Assembly (NCBI GenBank): GCA_949285025.1
Contig: CASDXG010000099.1
Span: 62,001 to 126,000 of the forward strand
DNA length: 64,000 nucleotides
Origin: an uncultured Bacteroides sp.
Lineage (GTDB): Bacteria > Bacteroidota > Bacteroidia > Bacteroidales > Bacteroidaceae
Reading direction: 5' to 3'
The position numbers and the translations under genes were made by a program. The notes under the pieces are model-generated. The model was not told where the DNA came from. It saw nothing but the letters and a program-made list of their open reading frames with translations, and ran no database searches. Below, one piece after another: positions 8,207 to 16,926 of the stretch (within the stretch, counting starts at the first letter, position 1; each line of letters starts with the position of its first letter).

Positions 8207-9760
8207 ATGAGCAATCAACTTGAAAAAGTAAAAGAATTAATAGAATTACGCGCTCAAGCTCGCTTGGGAGGAGGAGAAAAAGCAATCGAAAAACAGCATG
8301 CAAAAGGGAAATATACAGCACGGGAACGTATTGCCATGCTATTAGACGAGGGAAGTTTCGAAGAAATGGACATGTTTGTCAAGCATCGTTGTACAAACTT
8401 CGGCATGGAAAAGAAACAATACTTGGGCGATGGAGTCGTGACCGGATACGGAACAATCGACGGACGGCTGGTTTATGTATTTGCACAAGACTTTACAGTT
8501 TCTGCCGGTTCCCTGTCGGAAACCATGTCACAAAAGATATGCAAAGTGATGGACATGGCTATTAAAATGGGAGCTCCATGCATTGGAATTAACGATTCTG
8601 GGGGCGCCCGCATACAAGAAGGCATTAATGCTTTAGCCGGATATGCCGAAATCTTCCAAAGAAATATTCTTGCATCCGGTGTAATTCCGCAAATATCAGG
8701 AATATTTGGTCCTTGTGCAGGCGGGGCTGTCTATTCACCGGCTCTGACAGATTTCACTTTAATGATGGAAGGAACCTCTTATATGTTTCTGACAGGACCG
8801 AAAGTCGTCAAAACAGTTACCGGCGAAGATGTGACACAAGAAAATCTTGGAGGCGCAAGCGTACATTCAACCCGTTCGGGAGTTACGCACTTCACTGCCG
8901 AAACGGAAGAGGAAGGATTGGCTTTAATCCGCAAATTGTTAAGCTATATCCCGCAAAACAACCTGGAGGAACCGCCTTACATAGACTGTACCGACCCGAT
9001 AGATCGGTTGGAAGATTCGCTGAATGAAATAATCCCCGACAGCCCCAATAAACCATACGACATGTATGAAGTAATCGGAGCAATTATAGATAATGGAGAG
9101 TTTCTCGAAGTACAACGCGATTTTGCCAAGAATATTATTATTGGATTTGCCCGCTTCAACGGTCAATCAGTGGGAATAGTCGCCAATCAACCGAAGTTTC
9201 TGGCTGGAGTTCTTGACTGTAATGCCTCAAGAAAAGGAGCACGTTTTGTCCGTTTCTGCGATGCTTTCAATATACCTATCGTGTCATTAGTCGATGTACC
9301 CGGTTTCCTTCCCGGAACAGGACAAGAGTATAATGCCGTAATTCTGCATGGAGCCAAATTACTATATGCATACGGCGAAGCAACAGTCCCTAAAGTAACC
9401 ATCACCTTACGCAAATCATACGGAGGATCACACATCGTCATGAGTTGCAAACAACTGCGTGGAGACATGAATTATGCCTGGCCTACTGCAGAAATCGCCG
9501 TAATGGGAGGGGCAGGTGCCGTAGAAGTTTTATATGCAAAAGAAGCAAAAGAAGCTCCGGATCCCAAAGCTTTCATGGCAGAAAAAGAAGCCGAATATAC
9601 AAAACTATTCGCCAATCCGTACAACGCAGCAAAATATGGATACATTGACGATGTAATCGAACCAAGAAATACCCGCTTCAGAATAATCCGTGCTCTGCAA
9701 CAATTACAGACGAAAAAGCTTACAAATCCGGCTAAAAAGCACGGGAATATTCCATTATAA
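8207..9760 (+). CDS. mmdA: methylmalonyl-CoA decarboxylase alpha (carboxyltransferase) subunit
   Basis: A 517-residue biotin-dependent carboxyltransferase of the crotonase-fold AccD/PccB type. It moves the carboxyl of methylmalonyl-CoA to biotin on MmdC, releasing propionyl-CoA. Characteristic motifs are GSLSETM near residue 105, [12 protein letters not shown] around 128-139, [13 protein letters not shown] around 168-180, and [12 protein letters not shown] in the second half. Full length for the family. Neighbouring genes for the biotin carrier, a gamma-like anchor and a Na+ pump beta subunit distinguish it from a propionyl-CoA carboxylase beta subunit, which would pair with a biotin carboxylase. 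Confidence 0.93.
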   Translation: MSNQLEKVKELIELRAQARLGGGEKAIEKQHAKGKYTARERIAMLLDEGSFEEMDMFVKHRCTNFGMEKKQYLGDGVVTGYGTIDGRLVYVFAQDFTVSAGSLSETMSQKICKVMDMAIKMGAPCIGINDSGGARIQEGINALAGYAEIFQRNILASGVIPQISGIFGPCAGGAVYSPALTDFTLMMEGTSYMFLTGPKVVKTVTGEDVTQENLGGASVHSTRSGVTHFTAETEEEGLALIRKLLSYIPQNNLEEPPYIDCTDPIDRLEDSLNEIIPDSPNKPYDMYEVIGAIIDNGEFLEVQRDFAKNIIIGFARFNGQSVGIVANQPKFLAGVLDCNASRKGARFVRFCDAFNIPIVSLVDVPGFLPGTGQEYNAVILHGAKLLYAYGEATVPKVTITLRKSYGGSHIVMSCKQLRGDMNYAWPTAEIAVMGGAGAVEVLYAKEAKEAPDPKAFMAEKEAEYTKLFANPYNAAKYGYIDDVIEPRNTRFRIIRALQQLQTKKLTNPAKKHGNIPL

Positions 9761-9783
9761 TCTTAATCTTTAATTTATACATT

Positions 9784-10713
9784 ATGAAAAGATCATATAT
9801 CGGAATATTTCTTTCTTGCCTGCTGTTCCCTTTTTTCTGCTCATGCAACGAAAAAAAACCGCAAAAGAAAGTTGTCATCAATGAAGTTCTTATAGATAAT
9901 CAGAGTAACTTTCAGGACGATTATGGAATACACAGCGGATGGATTGAGATATTCAATAAAGCATATAAAAGTTCGAACCTCGCAGGATGTTTATTAAAAG
10001 TCAGCAGTCAACCAGGAGATACAATTACTTATTTCATTCCCAAAGGCGATGTGCTGACCAACATCAAACCGCGCCAACATGCTCTTTTTTGGGCTGACGG
10101 ATTACCACGTCGCGGCACATTCCACACTAATTTTATTTTAAGCAAAACAAATTCAAACTGGATAGGTCTATATGATGCCGGAGGGAAACTTTTAGATGAT
10201 ATCGTTGTTCCTGCCGGTATTTTGAAAACAAACCAATCTTATGCACGCGTCAGTGATGCAAGCGAAGAATGGGAAATAAAAGACGACAGCGAAGAAAAAT
10301 ATATAACTCCGAGTACGAACAACAAGACTCTCGACAGCAATCCGAAAATGGAAAAGTTTGAATTGCACGATTCTATTGGAGTCGGCATGACAGTAACGGC
10401 TATGGGAGTAGTGTTTTTCGGTCTTCTTTTACTCTACATTTGTTTCAGATGTGTAGGAAAAGCCGCCATTAAATTCCGTAAAAAGAATGCAATGAAGGCC
10501 CACAACGTTACCGATAAGAAAGAAGCAAAAGAAAGAAAACTGGGTGAAGCACCGGGAGAAGTAATTGCAGCAATCTCAATGGCTTTGCATGAAGCCTACG
10601 GAGATGAGCATGATGTGGAAGAAACAATTCTGACCATCAGCCGCGTAAAACGCAGCTATTCACCATGGAATTCTAAAATTTATACCCTACGGGAAACACC
10701 ACACAAGAAATAA
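9784..10713 (+). CDS. lamin-tail-domain / OadG (decarboxylase gamma) fusion lipoprotein
   Basis: A 309-residue protein with an unusual build. It has a signal peptide and lipobox (FFCSCNEK, Cys about 19-21). A lamin-tail-like beta domain follows at about residues 28-180 (VVINEVLIDN, SGWIEIFNKA, LAGCLL, FILSKTNSNWIGLYD). Then come a single transmembrane helix at about 200-222 (VGMTVTAMGVVFFGLLLLYICF) and a cytoplasmic OadG-like tail with APGEVIAAISMALHEAYG, the family's conserved segment. OadG/MmdD gamma-like subunits anchor and stabilise the Na+ pump. The extracytoplasmic lamin-tail domain is an addition whose role is unknown. It lies between mmdA and mmdC, so it is almost certainly a pump subunit. 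Confidence 0.82.
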   Translation: MKRSYIGIFLSCLLFPFFCSCNEKKPQKKVVINEVLIDNQSNFQDDYGIHSGWIEIFNKAYKSSNLAGCLLKVSSQPGDTITYFIPKGDVLTNIKPRQHALFWADGLPRRGTFHTNFILSKTNSNWIGLYDAGGKLLDDIVVPAGILKTNQSYARVSDASEEWEIKDDSEEKYITPSTNNKTLDSNPKMEKFELHDSIGVGMTVTAMGVVFFGLLLLYICFRCVGKAAIKFRKKNAMKAHNVTDKKEAKERKLGEAPGEVIAAISMALHEAYGDEHDVEETILTISRVKRSYSPWNSKIYTLRETPHKK

Positions 10714-10732
10714 CTTTATAACATACAAGACA

Positions 10733-11164
10733 ATGAAAGAATACAAATATAAAATCAATGGAAACCTTTATAAGGTAACAGTAGGAGAAATTGACGGCAA
10801 CAAAGCGCACATAGAAGTAAACGGAACTTCCTACACAGTAGAAATGGAAAGAGATGTAAAGCCGAAAATCAAACCGGTAATGCGCACCGCTTCCACAACA
10901 CCGGCGGCACCTCCTCCTGCCATCTCGCGCCCGGCTGCCACAGAAAACCAGAAATCGGGAATCAAATCACCGCTTCCCGGTGTCATACTTGACATAAAAG
11001 TCAAAGAAGGAGATTCCGTAAAACGAGGGCAGACATTATTAATACTGGAAGCCATGAAAATGGAAAATGACATAAAATCCGACCGCGACGGAAAAGTTGT
11101 TGCCATCAATGTCAGTAAAGGAGAATCAATACTTGAAGGAACAGACCTTATAATCATCGAATAA
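10733..11164 (+). CDS. mmdC: biotin carboxyl carrier subunit of methylmalonyl-CoA decarboxylase
   Basis: A 143-residue biotinyl carrier. An N-terminal MKEYKYKINGNLYKVTV domain is joined by a Pro/Ala-rich flexible linker (about 50-72) to a biotinyl domain at 75-143. The biotinylation motif EAMKM places the modified lysine at residue 109. It shuttles the carboxyl group from the MmdA active site to the membrane beta subunit, where decarboxylation drives Na+ export. It is 19 bp after the OadG-like gene and only 2 bp before mmdB. Confidence 0.93.
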   Translation: MKEYKYKINGNLYKVTVGEIDGNKAHIEVNGTSYTVEMERDVKPKIKPVMRTASTTPAAPPPAISRPAATENQKSGIKSPLPGVILDIKVKEGDSVKRGQTLLILEAMKMENDIKSDRDGKVVAINVSKGESILEGTDLIIIE

Positions 11165-11166
11165 CT

Positions 11167-12327
11167 ATGGGAGAATTTGTCAGTTTTTTACAAAATAATC
11201 TTGCGGATTTCTGGACATATACCGGATTTTATAACGCGACACCACAGCATTTAATCATGCTTTGCGTCGGTATATTCTTCATTTATCTGGCAATCGCGAA
11301 AGAGTTTGAACCGATGTTACTCATTCCTATCGGTTTCGGAATCCTTATAGGGAACATACCTTTCAATATGGAAGCCGGATTACAAGTCGGCATCTATGAA
11401 GAAGGCTCAGTACTCAACATCCTATATCAGGGCGTAACCTCAGGATGGTATCCCCCTCTTATCTTTTTAGGAATCGGAGCGATGACCGATTTTTCGGCGC
11501 TTATATCCAACCCGAAACTGATGCTTATCGGAGCCGCTGCACAATTTGGTATATTCGGCGCTTATATTATCGCTTTAAACATGGGATTCGACCCGATGCA
11601 AGCTGCCGCTATCGGTATTATCGGCGGAGCAGACGGACCTACAGCAATCTTTTTGTCTTCAAAACTTGCACCGAACTTAATGGGAGCCATCGCCGTTTCT
11701 GCATACTCTTACATGGCACTCGTTCCGGTAATTCAACCGCCCGTCATGCGACTGCTTACCACAAAGAAAGAACGATTAATCCGCATGAAAGCCCCACGTG
11801 CCGTATCACATACAGAAAAAGTCATGTTCCCTATCATCGGATTATTGCTTACATGCTTCCTTGTACCGTCAGGTCTGCCTCTTTTAGGCATGTTGTTTTT
11901 CGGCAATTTACTTAAAGAAAGCGGTGTAACACGCCGTCTGGCTGAAACAGCAAGAGGCCCGTTAATTGATACAATCACAATCTTATTGGGTCTTACTGTC
12001 GGTGCATCCACGCAAGCATCAGAATTCCTTACAGTAGATTCTCTCAAAATCTTTTTCTTAGGGGCACTGTCGTTCATTATCGCAACAGCATCCGGTGTCT
12101 TATTTGTAAAGATTTTCAATCTCGTTTTAAAGAAGGAAAATAAAATTAATCCGCTAATCGGGAATGCCGGAGTTTCAGCCGTACCCGATTCCGCCCGCAT
12201 TTCCCAGATACTCGGATTGGAATATGACCCGAGCAATTATCTGTTAATGCACGCTATGGGTCCTAACGTTGCCGGAGTAATCGGTTCGGCCGTTGCTGCA
12301 GGTATCTTATTAGGATTCCTCATCTAA
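11167..12327 (+). CDS. mmdB: Na+-translocating decarboxylase beta subunit
   Basis: A 386-residue polytopic membrane protein of the OadB/MmdB/GcdB family that decarboxylates carboxybiotin and exports Na+. Many hydrophobic helices are visible. The hallmark GIIGGADGPTAIF motif near residues 153-165 carries the conserved Asp of the Na+/H+ site, and the late NAGVSAVPDSARI and GPNVAGVIGSA segments are family-specific. Length is close to the family's usual 375-435. It is the last gene of the mmd operon and is followed by a strong terminator. Confidence 0.94.
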   Translation: MGEFVSFLQNNLADFWTYTGFYNATPQHLIMLCVGIFFIYLAIAKEFEPMLLIPIGFGILIGNIPFNMEAGLQVGIYEEGSVLNILYQGVTSGWYPPLIFLGIGAMTDFSALISNPKLMLIGAAAQFGIFGAYIIALNMGFDPMQAAAIGIIGGADGPTAIFLSSKLAPNLMGAIAVSAYSYMALVPVIQPPVMRLLTTKKERLIRMKAPRAVSHTEKVMFPIIGLLLTCFLVPSGLPLLGMLFFGNLLKESGVTRRLAETARGPLIDTITILLGLTVGASTQASEFLTVDSLKIFFLGALSFIIATASGVLFVKIFNLVLKKENKINPLIGNAGVSAVPDSARISQILGLEYDPSNYLLMHAMGPNVAGVIGSAVAAGILLGFLI

Positions 12328-12342
12328 GGTTATCTTTACCTA

Positions 12343-12396
12343 AAAAAGAACCGCCTCAAACAACCAGCTATTTGGTTATTTGAGGCGGTTCTTTTT
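12343..12396. terminator. bidirectional intrinsic terminator
   Basis: A perfect 18-bp inverted repeat (12343-12360 with 12379-12396) has a GC-rich core and A/T-tracts on both flanks. It separates the convergent mmdB and esterase genes and can terminate both. Confidence 0.92.
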
Positions 12397-12466
12397 AGCA
12401 ATCGTATTCCGTCTCTATATCATCCTCAGCAAAACGATTCCGGCTTTTTTCAAAAGAGCGGATTCT

Positions 12467-13297
12467 TTACTCCAGACGACTGCGGTATCCTGCAAAAAAC
12501 TTCTTGAAAAACAGCCACTGATAATCCAATGCATTACTCCAATACCTGTCATTATGCTGACCGGGACGTACAATAAAGTCATGAAATATACCACGCTTAT
12601 CCAATGCATCATGAAAAGCTTTATTCACTCCATAAAAGAAATCATTCTCCCCACAATCGAAAATCAAAGCAAGGTCTCCGTTTTTTATACTGTCAAGCTG
12701 AGTAATTACCGTATGCTGTTCCCATACTTCCGAATTATCTTTCATCTCTCCCAATTGTTTTTTCATGTCCCAATTATCCGGAAACGGACGGATATCCAGT
12801 CCCCCACTGGTACTTCCTCCCGCACCAAACACATCCTTATGACGGATAGACAGCCACATTCCTCCATGTCCGCCCATACTTAACCCCGTAATCGCACGCC
12901 CTTTTCTGTCGCGCACAGTGTTATAATGCGTATCTATATAAGCCACAAGTTCGGAAGAAACAAATGTTTCATACTGGCTGTCTGCATTCTTCAGACTATC
13001 CCAGAACCAACTGTTCTCACCGTCTGGGCATACAACAATAATCCCGTCACGGTCTGCCATATCCGGCAATTCAGGTTTTATCTGCAACCAATAGCGTTCA
13101 TGCCCGCCATAGCCGTGCAATAAATATAAAACCGGGCATTCCTTCCCCTGCAAGGCTTGTTCAGGAACAATCACCACTACGGGTATATTCCTATTCATTT
13201 TAGGGCTTTCAACCGACAATGTATCAATACGGGCTGCCAAAGCCGATAAAGTCTGGCTTAGCATAGCTAAACCTAATAATAGTATTTTACCTTTCAT
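12467..13297 (-). CDS. exported esterase, FrmB/antigen 85-like
   Basis: A 276-residue alpha/beta-hydrolase of the putative esterase (PF00756-type) family, with a signal peptide (about 1-21). The oxyanion region is LLHGYGGHERYW (59-70). The nucleophile elbow GLSMGG puts the catalytic Ser at residue 140, and a late HN (PGQHNDRYW) likely supplies the catalytic His. Such exported Bacteroidales enzymes often deacylate plant or host glycans, but the substrate is unknown here. The gene follows queH by 3 bp, in a unit that begins with the MarR regulator. Confidence 0.85.
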   Translation of the reverse strand: MKGKILLLGLAMLSQTLSALAARIDTLSVESPKMNRNIPVVVIVPEQALQGKECPVLYLLHGYGGHERYWLQIKPELPDMADRDGIIVVCPDGENSWFWDSLKNADSQYETFVSSELVAYIDTHYNTVRDRKGRAITGLSMGGHGGMWLSIRHKDVFGAGGSTSGGLDIRPFPDNWDMKKQLGEMKDNSEVWEQHTVITQLDSIKNGDLALIFDCGENDFFYGVNKAFHDALDKRGIFHDFIVRPGQHNDRYWSNALDYQWLFFKKFFAGYRSRLE

Positions 13298-13300
13298 ATT

Positions 13301-13891
13301 TTATTTCTCCTCATTATTTTTCCTGATACTAAACTCACAACCACAATACTGCTGGTTATAAAATCCGTATTCTTTTATAATCTCAACTCTACGTTCGCTC
13401 AGCCCTCCTTTTCTCCAATTCTGATTCCACCAAAGCACATCCGGATACTTCGTCACGGCATAATTCCCGGCTTCATTTATTTGTTCCAGACTTTTCCAAC
13501 GGGATGAAGCCAATGTCGTAGTAATCACCGGAAACTTATGCTCATGCGCATACCGTGCTGTGTCAAGCAAACGCATTTTAAAACAGTTCAAACAACGCCG
13601 GCCTCTCTCCGGTTCGTCCTCTAAACCTTTCATCCTGCAAAGCCATCCTTCATGATCATAATCGGCATCTACGACATCAAGTCCTAACGCCTTCGCATAA
13701 CGAGTACATTCATCCTTACGGATTGTATATTCGTCAAACGGATAAATATTCGGATTACAATAATAAATCGTAGGACGTATGTCATGCTGCAACAGACATT
13801 CTATAATAGCCGATGAGCAAGGAACGCAACACGTATGCAGCAAAACACGATTCCCGTCTCCAGGAACTTTTATCTCAAATCTCTTCTTCAT
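13301..13891 (-). CDS. queH: epoxyqueuosine reductase QueH
   Basis: A 196-residue DUF208/QueH protein. It reduces epoxyqueuosine to queuosine in the anticodon of GUN tRNAs and is a non-orthologous replacement for QueG. The N-terminal LHTCCVPCSS carries the adjacent cysteines (Cys21, Cys22) and Cys25 expected for metal/Fe-S binding. A second cysteine pair occurs in GRRCLNCFKMRL. The C-terminal YCGCEFSIR adds further Cys. Its start overlaps the MarR stop by 4 bases (ATGA), implying translational coupling. Confidence 0.88.
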   Translation of the reverse strand: MKKRFEIKVPGDGNRVLLHTCCVPCSSAIIECLLQHDIRPTIYYCNPNIYPFDEYTIRKDECTRYAKALGLDVVDADYDHEGWLCRMKGLEDEPERGRRCLNCFKMRLLDTARYAHEHKFPVITTTLASSRWKSLEQINEAGNYAVTKYPDVLWWNQNWRKGGLSERRVEIIKEYGFYNQQYCGCEFSIRKNNEEK

Positions 13892-14262
13892 GACCGAATC
13901 TTATCATTTTCTAATATTCGCATCAATGATTTCGGTATTTCTTGTCCCGATGTTTCAAACCTATGCAAACAGGCTTTCGCCTTATCGGTCAACACCAAAA
14001 ATTTCTGCCGCCTGTCATCTTCCCCCACAAGACAAAGTAAAAGTTCTTTATCCTGAGCCGAATGTACTATTTTTGAAACATTATATATATTCATTCCCAC
14101 ACGTAAAGACAACTCCTTTATTACAATTCTTTCTGAACCTATACTATGTAGAACAACCATTTCATTCAATGAAACGCCATATTCTCTCAACAACAGGCGT
14201 TCATAATCTCTTATCTGTTGCCCGATTTCCCGCAATTTACAGACATAATCTATTTTTTTCAT
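13888..14262 (-). CDS. MarR-like winged-helix transcriptional regulator
   Basis: A 124-residue protein with a MarR-type winged-helix layout. An N-terminal dimerisation helix is followed by LLLREYGVSLNEMVVLHSI, the recognition region IKELSLRVGMNIYNVSKIVHSAQDKELL, a wing with DDRRQKFLVLTDKAK, and a C-terminal helix. The start at 14262 (MKKIDYV) is preferred over the upstream in-frame Met at 14289. It heads a three-gene unit with queH and the esterase and may autoregulate it. The ligand is unknown. Confidence 0.72.
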   Translation of the reverse strand: MKKIDYVCKLREIGQQIRDYERLLLREYGVSLNEMVVLHSIGSERIVIKELSLRVGMNIYNVSKIVHSAQDKELLLCLVGEDDRRQKFLVLTDKAKACLHRFETSGQEIPKSLMRILENDKIRS

Positions 14263-14380
14263 AACATATAAAATATCAAATACATACAAAAATGTTACCC
14301 GAAACAGGAATCAGTTCCGCTAACATTTCATGAAACAGAAACTTTTCTTTCCACAGAATACTGCGGAATAATACACATCC

Positions 14381-14935
14381 TTACAGCAAACGTTTCTCTG
14401 CAAAATACTTCCATAACGGCGCAGCCATCAATGCCTGACGAATCTTATCGCCAACAAGCAAAGACCGTACCTCGTCCACTGTAAGTAAATGAACAGAAAT
14501 ATCTTCTGTAGGCTCCAGATGTTGTTCCGAAACCGGTATGACATCTCTTGCTAAAAAACAATGACAAAGATTAGTCATTGTACTTGCATTCCCCGATATC
14601 GTCATATAATGTTCCCAATTTCCCCCACAATAGCCTGTCTCTTCATACAATTCCCTCTTGGCTGCTTCAAGAGGACTCTCCCCTTTTTCACAAACCCCTG
14701 CACATATTTCATAGCCCGTCCATTGCAAGCCATGCCTATATTGTCGTTCCATCAGGAATCGTCCATCGGAGGTTATGGCTATTACATTCACCCAATCGGG
14801 ATATTCAAGAACATAATATTCATTGTTTATTACTCCGTTAGGCAGGCGAACTTCATCTCTTCGCGCGGTCAGCCAAGGCCGCTTAATAAGATATTCACTA
14901 TGTAAAATATCCCACTTTTTATCATCCGGTTCCAT
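14381..14935 (-). CDS. NUDIX hydrolase, ADP-ribose pyrophosphatase-like
   Basis: A 184-residue NUDIX hydrolase. The signature runs from GVCEKGESPLEAAKRE into LYEETGY, matching GX5EX7REXXEEXGX and giving the Mg2+ ligands. The N-terminal WLTARRDEVRLPNG and the VIAITSDGRFLMERQYRHG block resemble NudF-type ADP-ribose pyrophosphatases. It probably hydrolyses nucleoside diphosphate-linked compounds such as ADP-ribose. It follows the double-GNAT gene by 14 bp on the same strand and is likely co-transcribed. Confidence 0.85.
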   Translation of the reverse strand: MEPDDKKWDILHSEYLIKRPWLTARRDEVRLPNGVINNEYYVLEYPDWVNVIAITSDGRFLMERQYRHGLQWTGYEICAGVCEKGESPLEAAKRELYEETGYCGGNWEHYMTISGNASTMTNLCHCFLARDVIPVSEQHLEPTEDISVHLLTVDEVRSLLVGDKIRQALMAAPLWKYFAEKRLL

Positions 14936-14949
14936 ACATTCTCCTGCTA

Positions 14950-15939
14950 TTAAAGGTTTCTCTTTTTATAATAACACTTATAATCACGGGTTTCTCCCGT
15001 AGGGAGCAATTCAGCCTCGTGCAGTGTCCCCTCAAGAACAAAACCAAGCCGCGACAACAAACGCAAAGAACGCTCATTTTCCGCATAACAATTGGCTGTT
15101 ATCAAAGCCGCTCCCAAATGATTAAACCCATAATCTATAATTTTTTGCGCCGCTTCTAAAGCATAGCCACACCCCCAATAATCTTCGCCTAACCAATATC
15201 CCAACATTAAAGCTTTCGGATTTTTACGCAAATCATCGGGACTCAATCCAACTGCCCCCAACAGTTTCTGAGAACTTTTCTTTACTATTGCCCAACGATT
15301 TTCCTTTCCGATAAAGACCGTTCGCAATATTTCCAATGATTCCTCCGGTGTGTCATGAGGCTTCCACCCGGCATTGTTCCCGATATTGGGGTTATGGCAA
15401 TACGAAAAGAAATCAGACAAATCGTCTTCATCAAACGGCCTCAACAATAAACGTTCCGTTTCAAGGAACGCTGTACGGAATTTTCTTAAATGCAATATAG
15501 GGTAAGGTTTACCGGCAGAATCCACTTCTCCACGCCCGATTACAGTAAATCCTTTACGAATATAGAAAGCAAGAGCATCGGGATTCTGCTCATTCACATC
15601 GACAAGTTCGATTCCTTTTTCATAAAATGCAAAGTCAACCAATTCACTTCCATACCCTTTCCCTTGTTCTTCGGGACGGACAAATAACATCTCTATCATC
15701 GTATTGCTCAAACCTATAAAGGCCGTTATTTGCATCTCAACGTTACGAAGGATATAAATATCCACTGCCGGGAAATAATCTCGTTCTATCGCATTTCTAT
15801 AATAAAGAATATCTTCTTCCGAAAGAAAATGATGCGTACTGCGCACCGATGCCTCCCATAAAGAAATCAGTTCGGGATAACAGTCTTTCCCTGCCGGAGT
15901 TATTTTCGGTTTGTCCATATCTGAATAAATTTCCCCCAT
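14950..15939 (-). CDS. tandem GNAT acetyltransferase (two domains)
   Basis: A 329-residue protein holding two different GNAT domains. The first (about 10-150) has the acetyl-CoA loop RPEEQGKGYGSELV and resembles YjaB/PhnO-like enzymes. The second (about 160-329) opens FLETERLLLRPFDEDDL and has GYWLGEDYWGCGYALEAAQ, typical of RimJ/RimL-type N-terminal or side-chain acetyltransferases. Either could be a separate gene elsewhere, so this is a natural fusion. An alternative start is the Met at 15918. A minus-strand -7 box at 15963-15970 fits either start. Substrates are unknown. Confidence 0.8.
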   Translation of the reverse strand: MGEIYSDMDKPKITPAGKDCYPELISLWEASVRSTHHFLSEEDILYYRNAIERDYFPAVDIYILRNVEMQITAFIGLSNTMIEMLFVRPEEQGKGYGSELVDFAFYEKGIELVDVNEQNPDALAFYIRKGFTVIGRGEVDSAGKPYPILHLRKFRTAFLETERLLLRPFDEDDLSDFFSYCHNPNIGNNAGWKPHDTPEESLEILRTVFIGKENRWAIVKKSSQKLLGAVGLSPDDLRKNPKALMLGYWLGEDYWGCGYALEAAQKIIDYGFNHLGAALITANCYAENERSLRLLSRLGFVLEGTLHEAELLPTGETRDYKCYYKKRNL

Positions 15940-15962
15940 AATTTTAAACTTTAACGTCTTTA

Positions 15963-16005
15963 CAAAGATATGTTTTCTTTTTATATTTCAAATAAATTAT
16001 CTTTG
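15963..16005. promoter_or_regulatory. divergent promoters for the GNAT and beta-lactamase genes
   Basis: A minus-strand -7 box (TATCTTTG read leftward) sits at 15963-15970 and a plus-strand TATCTTTG at 15998-16005. The first serves the GNAT-NUDIX unit, the second the beta-lactamase gene at 16036. Confidence 0.65.
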
Positions 16006-16035
16006 TGTTTTATAAAAACATCCCGTTGATTTTTC

Positions 16036-16926
16036 ATGAATATACCCGTTCTTTTCACCACATTCTGGCTTCTTTCTTTACCTGTAATTGCCCGCACTGC
16101 CAATCTTGAGAAGGCACTAACCCGCCTAATACACGAAGAGGAAGGAGAAATCGGCATTGCTGTCATTATAAACGGGACAGACACCGTAACGGTAAACAAT
16201 GACATCCGTTATCCTTTAATGAGTGTATTTAAATTTCACCAGGCACTGTCCGTTGCAAACTTCCTGCATGAAAACAAGATATCTCCCGATTCACTACTGT
16301 TCATTCCGCGAAAGGCAATGAAACAAAACACATACAGTCCGCTACGCGATACTCACCCGGACGGAAATTTTCATATATCTATCAAGGAACTGTTAACCTA
16401 CACGCTACAAAAAAGCGACAACATTGCTTGCGATTTGCTTTTTTCTTTAATCGGAGGAACGCAATACACCGATAAATATATCCGCACTTTAGGTTCTGAG
16501 CAATTTGCCATTACACAGACAGAAGATGACATGCACCGCTATCTGAATGCTTGTTACCAAAACTGGAGCACACCGCTTGAATCGGCCCGACTATTGGATA
16601 TTTTCATCAGTACCGCATTGCCATACACCGAGATGCAGGCTTTTATAAAACAAGTCATGGTTTCCTGCCAAACAGGAACAGACCGTTTAGTTAAGCCTCT
16701 ATTGAAAAGACAATGCACCATAGGTCATAAGACAGGAACAGGAGACCGAAATGTTTATGGAGAAATCATCGGCATAAACGACATCGGCTTTGTTACCCTT
16801 CCCGACGGCCAGCGATATACCATCGCCGTATTTATCAAAGACTGGAAAGGGAACGAAGCCGATGCCGCCAGACTCATTACCAATATTTCAGAAACAGTTT
16901 ATCGTTTTATCAGTCGGCAACAGTAA
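16036..16926 (+). CDS. class A beta-lactamase, subclass A2-like
   Basis: A 296-residue exported serine beta-lactamase related to the Bacteroidales CfxA/CepA/CblA group. It has a signal peptide (about 1-20). The SVFK motif gives nucleophile Ser63 and Lys66, the SDN loop is at 127-129, and the KTG motif at 232-234 is within HKTGTGDRN. The probable omega-loop general base is Glu163 in QTEDDMH, with His in place of the usual Asn170. All catalytic motifs are intact, so activity is expected. Cephalosporins are the usual preferred substrates of the subclass. It is flanked by ordinary chromosomal genes with no mobile element in view. It is convergent with the fucosidase gene, their ends overlapping by 17 bases. 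Confidence 0.9.
   Translation: MNIPVLFTTFWLLSLPVIARTANLEKALTRLIHEEEGEIGIAVIINGTDTVTVNNDIRYPLMSVFKFHQALSVANFLHENKISPDSLLFIPRKAMKQNTYSPLRDTHPDGNFHISIKELLTYTLQKSDNIACDLLFSLIGGTQYTDKYIRTLGSEQFAITQTEDDMHRYLNACYQNWSTPLESARLLDIFISTALPYTEMQAFIKQVMVSCQTGTDRLVKPLLKRQCTIGHKTGTGDRNVYGEIIGINDIGFVTLPDGQRYTIAVFIKDWKGNEADAARLITNISETVYRFISRQQ

Noticed and set aside
13779..14264. 161-codon plus-strand frame opposite queH and MarR
   Set aside because: It is antisense to two genes with clear families and has no recognisable domain.
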